Assembly: GCA_902788345.1 (NCBI GenBank)
Contig: CADAJP010000001.1
Location: 328,266 to 392,265 of the forward strand
Origin: an uncultured bacterium
GTDB taxonomy: Bacteria > Cyanobacteriota > Vampirovibrionia > Gastranaerophilales > Gastranaerophilaceae
DNA: 64,000 nt
Reading direction: 5' to 3'
A model generated the notes under the pieces. It worked only from the letters and a program-made list of their open reading frames with translations, was not told where the DNA came from and ran no database searches. The position numbers and the translations under genes were made by a program. Shown here piece by piece: positions 48,418-56,500 of this stretch (its first letter is position 1; the number at the start of each line of letters is the position of its first letter).

Positions 48418-48684
48418 ATGGAAAAAGATTTAGATTACTACTTAAACTTAAACTGGACGCTAATCGAAGGACAAGACCTGGACTTTGACGGAAATCCGTA
48501 TTACTACATAGAAATAAAAGAAATTCCAAGCTTCACTTTTTGCGCCAAAACACTTGCAAGAGCAAGAGAAAATTACAAGCGTCAACTTAAATTATCACTG
48601 ATGGTTATGCTCGAAAACAATGAGCATATTACAGAACCGGGAGAAGAAGAGGATGAACCGGATTGGGAAACTCTTTGCCCGTAG
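48418..48684 (+). CDS. HicB-like small protein without a HicA partner
   Basis: 88 residues. The segment Tyr-Tyr-Ile-Glu-Ile-Lys-Glu-Ile-Pro-Ser-Phe-Thr-Phe-Cys-Ala-Lys-Thr-Leu-Ala-Arg-Ala (about 28-48), followed by a helix, matches the degenerate RNase-H-like fold of HicB antitoxins. The C-terminal tail is very acidic (Gly-Glu-Glu-Glu-Asp-Glu-Pro) and there is no DNA-binding domain. No HicA-type toxin lies on either side. It starts 3 bases after the GerMN stop, so it is in the same transcript. Likely a solitary HicB-fold protein rather than a toxin-antitoxin module. Confidence 0.62.
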   Translation: MEKDLDYYLNLNWTLIEGQDLDFDGNPYYYIEIKEIPSFTFCAKTLARARENYKRQLKLSLMVMLENNEHITEPGEEEDEPDWETLCP

Positions 48685-48708
48685 TAACAAGCACAAATAC
48701 ATAATAAT

Positions 48709-49344
48709 ATGATAAATTCAATAGAAGAAAACATAAGAATAATGCGTCAGGTACCTGCGATCGACAGCAGGCAATATTTACCTGAAAATAAAGCAAAAAA
48801 TATTGTTATATTAGGAAGTTCCAGAAATTCAGATGGTATTGATAAATACTTAAAATCCTGTTCTGATGTTACCCGCCATTTTATCGAAAACGGTTATAAT
48901 ATTGTGCATGGCGGCGGCACAACGGGAATTATGGGAGAGATTTATTCTACAGCCCGGAAATATTCTGTAAAAGATATTAACAATAAACCTGTTCAAAATC
49001 TTGCAATTATTACGGAACAACTTTGGGGCAATGAGAATTTAAACGATTGTGTGTTGATAGGAAAAGCGACAAGCGAAGCTGACCGAATTGAAAAATTCGC
49101 AAAAGTATCAGATAAGTTTGTTATATTCCCGGGGAGTGCCGGAACTATTCAGGAAGCAACTGCTCTTGTCGGGAAAAATGCTTACGGAATGAATAAGAAA
49201 ATTGTACTATTTGGCTCTGATTTTTGGAAGCCTTTTGAATTTGTATATAAAAAGATTGCAGATTTTGGTTTGCTGAAAAATAAAAATTTATTTGACATTG
49301 CAGACAAAGTTCAGGATGTAATAAAAATACTAGCTAAAAAATAA
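48709..49344 (+). CDS. LOG-family (lysine-decarboxylase-like) nucleotide phosphoribohydrolase
   Basis: 211 residues of the Rossmann-like LOG family. The signature is slightly altered: Gly-Gly-Gly-Thr-Thr-Gly-Ile-Met-Gly near residue 64 and Phe-Pro-Gly-Ser-Ala-Gly-Thr-Ile-Gln-Glu near residue 143, where most members have Pro-Gly-Gly-x-Gly-Thr-x-x-Glu. Characterised members cleave nucleoside 5'-monophosphates such as cytokinin ribotides, and the family name 'lysine decarboxylase' is misleading. Substrate here is unknown. It is the last gene before a terminator, 24 bases after the HicB-like gene. Confidence 0.82.
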   Translation: MINSIEENIRIMRQVPAIDSRQYLPENKAKNIVILGSSRNSDGIDKYLKSCSDVTRHFIENGYNIVHGGGTTGIMGEIYSTARKYSVKDINNKPVQNLAIITEQLWGNENLNDCVLIGKATSEADRIEKFAKVSDKFVIFPGSAGTIQEATALVGKNAYGMNKKIVLFGSDFWKPFEFVYKKIADFGLLKNKNLFDIADKVQDVIKILAKK

Positions 49345-49372
49345 AGCCCGAAGGTAAACCCTCAGGCTTTAT
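49343..49372. terminator. bidirectional terminator
   Basis: AAAGCC and GGCTTT with an inner partly paired segment form a hairpin between convergent genes ending at 49344 and 49376, followed by a T-rich stretch. Confidence 0.72.
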
Positions 49373-49375
49373 TAT

Positions 49376-49834
49376 TTATTCGACTGTCAATTTTTTTACA
49401 TTTTCTTTTTCCGCTTCTTTCTTCGGAGCTGTTATTTTCAAAATACCATGTTCCAATTTCGCGGATGTTTTATCTGTATCAATTTCATTCGGGAAATAAA
49501 CCGTTCTTGAAAATTCCCCATAACGAAACTCTGATTTTTTATAGTGCTTATCACTTTCTTCTTTTTCTTCTTCTTTTTTGGCATTGATTGTTATGTGATT
49601 TTTATCAATATCAATATCCAAATTGTCTTTTGTAACTCCCGGAAGCTCGGCATTTACGCAATACTCTTTTTCATGTTCATGCAGTTCTACCGGCATTGCG
49701 AATTTCTCGGATACATCTTCGTCATTAATATACTCAGGAAATAGGCTGTCAAAATTTCTGTTTAAAATAGAACTGATTTCATCATTGACAGATTTAATAA
49801 AGTTGTCAGGTGTTTTTTTAACTAAGAATCTCAT
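49376..49834 (-). CDS. Hsp20/alpha-crystallin small heat-shock protein
   Basis: 152 residues with a central alpha-crystallin domain (about 48-140): Met-Pro-Val-Glu-Leu at the start, Ala-Glu-Leu-Pro-Gly-Val-x-Lys-Asp-Asn-Leu-Asp-Ile, Phe-Ser-Arg-Thr-Val-Tyr-Phe-Pro, and Ala-x-Leu-Glu-His-Gly-Ile-Leu-Lys-Ile in place of the usual Asn-Gly-Val-Leu. The C-terminal Ile-x-Ile/Val oligomer motif is not clear. Acts as an ATP-independent holdase. AAAGGAGAACATC precedes the ATG. I saw no CIRCE-type operator in the 164-base divergent gap. Confidence 0.93.
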   Translation of the reverse strand: MRFLVKKTPDNFIKSVNDEISSILNRNFDSLFPEYINDEDVSEKFAMPVELHEHEKEYCVNAELPGVTKDNLDIDIDKNHITINAKKEEEKEESDKHYKKSEFRYGEFSRTVYFPNEIDTDKTSAKLEHGILKITAPKKEAEKENVKKLTVE

Positions 49835-49998
49835 GATGTTCTCCTTTCTTTTTTAATTCATCACTTTCAACACTTATATTATTAACCCGTTTTTCATAAA
49901 ATCTTCCAAAATTAACCAAAAGTTAACAATTAATAAAAAAAGCAATTATTTTTAAAAAAAATACTTTATATTATTGTGTAGAATTTTAAGGAGTAGTT

Positions 49999-52146
49999 AT
50001 GTCTATTTCGAAATTAGGAATGAATGCCGTAGAGCATTTGGGGAAATATGTATCATTCGGAACAAAACCGCTTATTGAAATCAAACCAAATATAGCTCTG
50101 AGTACGAAAGATTTAAAATATGTGCCCAAACAGCAATTAACAAAAGATGTTGTTGAAATTTCTAAAGAAGAGGCAATTAAACAATTTGGCAGTATTGAAA
50201 AACTAAACCGATATAATAGTGATAATTTTGGAGAATTTGAAAAATACTTCATGACTTCTGACGGGAAATATAATAAAAAAGCATTAGATATAATATCTGA
50301 ACTTCCGGATGAAAACGGTTATGTGTATGATGGTTTAATAGAAGTAATAATGAAAAATCTCAACATCGCAAAAACAGACAAAAATGCACTTTTAGAACTG
50401 CGAAATATATATTCAGAACTTTCACACAAAAGTGCCATAAACTTTCGTGACGGAGGCAAATTCTTCAAATATGCACTTAATAAAGACGGTTCTTTTGATA
50501 AAAAAGCATTAGAGGAATCAAAAGCTATTATAGATAAATATAAAGATTCTAAAAATGCACAACAAGAAATTATTACCGGTTTAGCTTTTAAAGATCTAAA
50601 AGGAATAAAAACATTAGATGAATTATCAATTCCGGAAAAGAATGAACTTCTTACAAAATTAGCCTCAAATCCTTTTTGGGAAAGAACACAAAATGTTTAT
50701 AAAGATATAGAAGTATTACCAAACTCAAAAGAAGAATATAAATCATTTATGGGCAAACTCATAAAAGAAACCTCTATTGATGTAAAAGCTTTACCTTTAG
50801 CTCAACGACATACAGCAATAAAGAGTTTGGAAGGATTAACTAATGCAGACGGCAAAGATATTAGCGAAACTATTGCCAAAATATATCCTGAAATTCGCAA
50901 AATCGATAATGAAACAGTAAATATACTGCAAAAAGTAATGAAAGATGAAAGATTTGCACAACTACCTGCAGAAGATAAACTTACTGCACAGCTGGCGGTT
51001 ATACTAAAAGATTCATCATCAATTCATGGAATAAAAAATGCAGAACAATCAGCATTTAATGCATTTTATTTGGCAGAAAAAATAGGATTGCCGCATGAAA
51101 ACAAACTAAAACTATATGCTCTTGTGAAAAATCAGAATTTATATAAAGATGCGGAAGCAAATAATTTAACAATGGCATTGATTGAAAAAGCAGGATGTGA
51201 ACTTCGCCACGAAAATTCATATCAAATGTTTGAAATAATTAATGATGCAAAAGGAATTCAAACAGCGTCAAAATCAACGGTAGAGGCAAAATTAAAAGAA
51301 GTTAATACAGATAGTTTATTACGTTGGAAAAGTGATTATGAAATCACTCAGACAAAATTGCCAAAAGCAAGTCAATTCATCATCAATGGAGATTCCGTAC
51401 AAAAGATAAATAAAGACGGAATTGAAAATATCGTTGTATATTTTGACCGCAAAAAGCCTATAATGTATAAAGATGAAACAGGTGCAGTAAAAGAATTAAA
51501 GCCGGAAGATGTATATAATTATTGCCACGCAACAAATAACCTGCAGAGTGTAGAATTAGCATCACGTCCAAACTCTAATTATGAAATGAGTTCATCTTTT
51601 ATGAACCCAACAAAAGGAACTCATCACATGTTTGGCACTGAAGGTGTTATCGTAAAAATTCCAAAAGGTAACACTTTTTACGAAGAAATACACGCAGATA
51701 CCGATGGTACAGGATTTGGCAAAAGCGGAGATGCTACAAAATTTCTCGGATATTGGGGCAAGATGCAATATAACATATCAGACAAATGCAAAGAATTTGG
51801 AGGGAAACAAATATCCGAACTAAGTAAAGAATCTGCATCAGAACTTAGAAAAAATCTTGATTCAATGTTATCAAACGGACTATATGGAGAAAATATATCA
51901 TTCCATCCCGAACCAATCGGCGTATTTTTTGAAGGCCCATACAAAAGTTACTCTCCATTATACAACTGGGATCCTAAGAAAAATCTTGAAAAACACATGG
52001 GCATATTGGATAAGGCTGAACAACTTGCATGTAAATTACTAAGAATGGAATACAAACCAAAACTATACAAAATTCAAGAAGTTCCAATAGAACACAGAAC
52101 TTATGCAAACGAAAAAGACTTTGCAATATTCCATCTTGGCTACTAA
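49999..52146 (+). CDS. 715-residue unknown, helical with a possible ADP-ribosyltransferase-like C-terminal region
   Basis: No family recognised. The start, MSISKL followed after some residues by Val-Ser-Phe-Gly-Thr, loosely resembles the shared N-terminal segment. Residues about 50-310 are helical and Lys-rich. Residues about 325-400 (Ala-Glu-Gln-Ser-Ala-Phe-Asn-Ala-Phe-Tyr-Leu-Ala-Glu, then Ile-Gly-Leu-Pro) recall a degenerate HD-type helical domain without the His-Asp pair. Residues about 508-560 (Tyr-Cys-His510-Ala-Thr-Asn-Asn, then Ser-Ser-Ser-Phe at 531) faintly recall the first motifs of ADP-ribosyltransferase folds. Both resemblances are weak. AAGGAG precedes the ATG. Its stop overlaps the convergent glcD-like stop in CTAA. 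Confidence 0.65.
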   Translation: MSISKLGMNAVEHLGKYVSFGTKPLIEIKPNIALSTKDLKYVPKQQLTKDVVEISKEEAIKQFGSIEKLNRYNSDNFGEFEKYFMTSDGKYNKKALDIISELPDENGYVYDGLIEVIMKNLNIAKTDKNALLELRNIYSELSHKSAINFRDGGKFFKYALNKDGSFDKKALEESKAIIDKYKDSKNAQQEIITGLAFKDLKGIKTLDELSIPEKNELLTKLASNPFWERTQNVYKDIEVLPNSKEEYKSFMGKLIKETSIDVKALPLAQRHTAIKSLEGLTNADGKDISETIAKIYPEIRKIDNETVNILQKVMKDERFAQLPAEDKLTAQLAVILKDSSSIHGIKNAEQSAFNAFYLAEKIGLPHENKLKLYALVKNQNLYKDAEANNLTMALIEKAGCELRHENSYQMFEIINDAKGIQTASKSTVEAKLKEVNTDSLLRWKSDYEITQTKLPKASQFIINGDSVQKINKDGIENIVVYFDRKKPIMYKDETGAVKELKPEDVYNYCHATNNLQSVELASRPNSNYEMSSSFMNPTKGTHHMFGTEGVIVKIPKGNTFYEEIHADTDGTGFGKSGDATKFLGYWGKMQYNISDKCKEFGGKQISELSKESASELRKNLDSMLSNGLYGENISFHPEPIGVFFEGPYKSYSPLYNWDPKKNLEKHMGILDKAEQLACKLLRMEYKPKLYKIQEVPIEHRTYANEKDFAIFHLGY

Positions 52147-53522
52147 AAAATCTTATACGGATTTAGAATATTGTTAGGATCAAAAATCTTTTTAATCTGA
52201 CGCATATAATCTATTGCTGATTTATCTACAACTCGTGATAAATAATGTTTCTTTTCCAACCCAATTCCGTGTTCTCCTGATATTGTACCACCAAGATTTA
52301 TAGCTAACTGATACATTTCAGATTTCGCAATTTTGTATGCACGATATTCTTTTTCATCAGAAAAATCAATCGGTATTTGAGGATGAATACTGCCATCACC
52401 GACATGACCAACCAGACAAGCAGTTAAATTGTGCCTTTCACATATTGAATGAACTCCGTTAACAAGTTTAACAAGGTTGTTTCGCGGCACAATAATATCA
52501 TCTGTCGTAACATTAGGTTTCAATTTTGCACAGGCACTCATTGATGAACGTCTTGCAACCCAAATATTCTCCGCTTCTTCATGATTTGTAGAATACTGAA
52601 CACTTGAAGCCTTATTTATACGCAAAATCGAACAAATCTTTTCCCTCAAAACAGAAAGCTGTGATTTTTCTCCATCAATTTCAATTAACAAGGCTGCTTC
52701 TTTATCACACTGCAACCCCGTAGGATAGAACTGTTCAACAGTATTAATCGCATTCTTATCCATAAAATCAATTGTTGAAGGGAACATTTTGTATTCAATA
52801 ATTTGATTAACACAAACTACGGCCTGTTCAATAGAATCAAAATAAGCCATTATAACCTGAGTATCTTCGGGTTTTGGAATCAATTTTAATGTTGCTTCAA
52901 CTACAATGCCTAAAGTTCCTTCTGAACCGATAAACAAACTGCCAAGGTTATACCCTACGGCATTCTTTACAGTATTTGAACCGGTGTGCATAAGCTGACC
53001 TTCGGCAGTAACAACAAGCATATCAAGTACATAATTTTTTGTTGCTCCGTATTTAAAACATCTGGCACCTGCAGAATTTTGAGCAATACTCCCGCCTATA
53101 GTTGAAACCTTCAAATTTGACGGATCAGGCGGATAAAATAAGCCGAATTTAGCGGCAGCTTGCTGTACCGAATCAACCGTAGCTCCTGCTTCAACGCGTA
53201 TAGACATATTTTCAGCATTCAGTTCTAAAATTCTGTTCATTTTAGAAAAATTAATAACGATTCCGCCTGCAGTCGGCACACAAGCTCCAACAGTATTTGT
53301 TCCTGCCCCTCTGCATATAACAGGTATGCTGTGCATGTTTGCAAATTTTACAACCGCCTGAACATCCTCGACAGACTCAACAAAAACAACCGCATCAGCG
53401 ATATTTTTACTTGTAATATTTGAAGCATCAAAAGAATACGCATAACGCTCTTCAATTTCAGTAAGAACATTCTCTCGCGGGATAATTCTATGCAATTCTT
53501 TGGTTAAAGTACTATTCAACAT
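52143..53522 (-). CDS. FAD-linked oxidase, GlcD / D-lactate dehydrogenase type
   Basis: 459 residues with an FAD-binding type-4 domain (Ile-Cys-Arg-Gly-Ala-Gly-Thr-Asn-Thr-Val-Gly near residue 72; Ser-Thr-Ile-Gly-Gly-Ser-Ile-Ala-Gln-Asn-Ser-Ala-Gly near 140) and a C-terminal FAD-oxidase domain (His-Val-Gly-Asp-Gly-Ser-Ile-His-Pro; Gly-Glu-His-Gly-Ile-Gly). These enzymes oxidise 2-hydroxyacids such as glycolate or D-lactate and pass electrons to a partner or flavoprotein. No GlcE, GlcF or electron-transfer flavoprotein gene is adjacent. It overlaps the end of the giant coiled-coil gene by 11 bases, so it is translated from the same message. Confidence 0.92.
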   Translation of the reverse strand: MLNSTLTKELHRIIPRENVLTEIEERYAYSFDASNITSKNIADAVVFVESVEDVQAVVKFANMHSIPVICRGAGTNTVGACVPTAGGIVINFSKMNRILELNAENMSIRVEAGATVDSVQQAAAKFGLFYPPDPSNLKVSTIGGSIAQNSAGARCFKYGATKNYVLDMLVVTAEGQLMHTGSNTVKNAVGYNLGSLFIGSEGTLGIVVEATLKLIPKPEDTQVIMAYFDSIEQAVVCVNQIIEYKMFPSTIDFMDKNAINTVEQFYPTGLQCDKEAALLIEIDGEKSQLSVLREKICSILRINKASSVQYSTNHEEAENIWVARRSSMSACAKLKPNVTTDDIIVPRNNLVKLVNGVHSICERHNLTACLVGHVGDGSIHPQIPIDFSDEKEYRAYKIAKSEMYQLAINLGGTISGEHGIGLEKKHYLSRVVDKSAIDYMRQIKKIFDPNNILNPYKIF

Positions 53523-56500
53523 AAGATGTCAACTTCTCTATACTTGTCCCTAATTTAGATAACTGTTTTTCAATTTTATCAATCTTCCTGATTGATGTAG
53601 AATCATCCATATTTTCCACCATTGAAACCAATTTGTCAATATTCATTTCCAAACGGTCAATTCTGTCTTGTTGGCGGGCAAACTGTTCTTCTAAATTCTC
53701 GACTTTAGAAATTTGACGCTCTAACTTCTGAAGATTTGCATTCCACAAATCAAATTTATTCTCTATAGACTGTGTAACCTCTGTATTTATTGAAGATTTT
53801 AACATTTTCAAATTGTCATTTATTTTGGCAATTTCTTCAGAATTGTCAGAGATTTTATTAATATTATCACTTGCAGAATCAATCCATTCTCCCATATAAA
53901 TAAGAGCCTGTTTGATTACATTGTCAGAATCCGCTGATTTTTCAAGCATTTTAGTCACCTGATCAACCTTTCCTGTTAAACTGTCATTTATAATACCTTC
54001 AAACCCTGCAATACCACTGTTCAAAGCGTTATAAGATTTATCCGATGTTGCTATCAAAAATTGTGTTTGTTCTTTTAAGGCAGATATTTCTGATTTTAGT
54101 TCTTTCATCTCATCCTGTGTTAAAGAATCAACTAATTCACTGATGGAATGAAGCTTATCGGTAATCATTGCAACATCATCCTGATGAACGGTATCATCCG
54201 GATTTACTTTTAAATCATTTAATGCAAGTCTTAATTTTGCCAAATCTGTTTCAATATCCTGCAAAGAATAATTGTAATCATTCGGAACGGTTGATGACAT
54301 TTGCTGAAGCTGTTTTGTTATCTGCTCAATATTTTTATTAATTTCATCAGTTCTTTCTTCAACAAAATCTTTAATATCTTCACTTTCTTCTACAAAAGAA
54401 ACCTGATCAAAGATTGTTACAACAGCATTCATAAGAGAATCTTTCATCTCTTTTACTGATTTTGTAATATTTTCCGCTCCCGGACCTGAAAGGTTTGTAA
54501 CCTGTAGAGTTAATTCATCAAGACATTTTTTGAATGCATCAAGCTTTTCACTCGGTTCTAAATCTTTTATGTAATTTTGCTGTTCAATAATCAAATTCTT
54601 AACTTCGGCAATATCTTCAGCATTGGCCGAACCTGAAATTTCAGCAATTCGGTTGTTTAGTTCTTCCAGCATGCCTGAAATCTTTTCATCAACCTCTACA
54701 ACAGTATCAGAAATGTTTTCCAGCAAATCAGTGTTTGCGGTATCTGACACCATCAAGTCAAGTTTTGAATTTATTACATCAATTTTTTGTTCAAGTGCAT
54801 CATTAGAGAATGTTATAAAATTCTTTATATCATCAAGCCAAGTTTCATTAATATTAGTAAGGAATTTTTCAACATTAGCTTCTTCAACCTTATCATATGA
54901 CTCACTTTCACCAGACTCATCTACTTCGGATGGTTTGCTGTCAGAGATTCTCAGCCTTGAAACAGACGCTTTTAATGATGTAATATCTTTTTGAAGCATT
55001 TCAAATGCTTTTACAAAATCAAAACCTGAAACAGATTTATCATCCTCAATATCCGAATCAAGAAAATCATCGTCAATATTTTTTGGTGCGTAAGTTTCTT
55101 CAAGACGCAAACTGATTAAATCCAAAACTTTAGAAATTGATTCGTTATCATCTGACAATTTTTCAATCTTTGAAGAAAAATCCTTAAATTTTGAACACAA
55201 ATCATCATAATCTGCAGAATTCACAGCCTCAATTTCAACAGCATCACCATCATCTGAAGCCTTTGCTTTAATCTTTCTGAAATATGATTTCAGACCTTCT
55301 ATAGCATCAATTATGTCGTCATGATTATTTGATATTGAAATTAAAGATTTTAAATCATCATTCTGTAAAGAAATATAGTTGATAATAGAATCCGCTGTTT
55401 CTTTTAGAGAATGTTCAAAAGAACTTTTAAAATCTTCAAGTTCAGCTCTGAAACTTTTGATTTCCGCCATATCCTCGGCATCAGGAGGAACAAAATTCGC
55501 AAGAGATTTTTCGACATACTCTCTTAATGCTTCTAATTTAATAATAATAGAATCTGTATCACTTAAAACAACATCTTTAAGATCATTTTGAGATTCCTGC
55601 AATTTCTTTGAAAATTTATCATGCAATGCATTTAACAATATAACATTCTGAGAAGATAACTCATTTTGCATTACATCTGTATATAAAGCTTCAACACTCT
55701 TTTCAATTTCATCTGTATCCGCAGCCCCATTTAGCTTTTGAGCATCTTCTTTTACTGAAGTTATCCCCCCAAGCAATTCCGTAATTTTGGAGCTTAAATA
55801 CTGTTTTATATCTGTTGATACTAACTGTAATTCCTGCTTAAAATCTGAAAGCTGATCATTAAGTTCATCAAGAGATTTTGCATCAACATTTTCTGATTTT
55901 TCTTTCATATCATTGACAAAGTCAATCAATGCATTTAATTTTTCTTCCGACAAAACTGATTTATATACAAAATTTCCATCTCCGGAAGATTTAGAAACCA
56001 TGCCCGACAACGAATTTGTCAGATCCTCAAATTTATCATTGAGGAAATCTTCTACAAGCGTAAAACTTTGATCACCTGCAGAAGCAATTACTCCGGCTTT
56101 TTTCATTGAAGACAAGCTATCAGCCAATGTTGAAATTTCAGAAACTGACTGGGATAATTGTTTTGCATCTTCAGGAATTGAGCCCATGTCAGATTTAATT
56201 AAATCAAGACGCTCAATTATACTTGAAAACGCATTTTCATAGAATGTGTGATGAACTGAAATCATATCCTCAATAGAAGATATTTTATAAATCAGCTCAT
56301 CATTCGGATCCTGAGATACAATTGATCTTATATCGTCAAGGTAATCTTTAATGATGTCTATATCATCCCCATCAAAACCTGCCTGCGCCCCATGAGAATG
56401 AGCAGCCCTTGTAGTGATAAGATTTTTAATTTCGTCTATCTGGGATTTTAAATAATCTTCGCTCATTGGCAGATTACTTTTGATAAATTCATCAATTGAA

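Noticed and set aside
48418..48684. A HicAB toxin-antitoxin pair
   Set aside because: Only a HicB-like protein is present; neither neighbour resembles HicA.
49835..49998. CIRCE or similar heat-shock operator before Hsp20
   Set aside because: No 9-base inverted repeat with a 9-base spacer was found in the gap.
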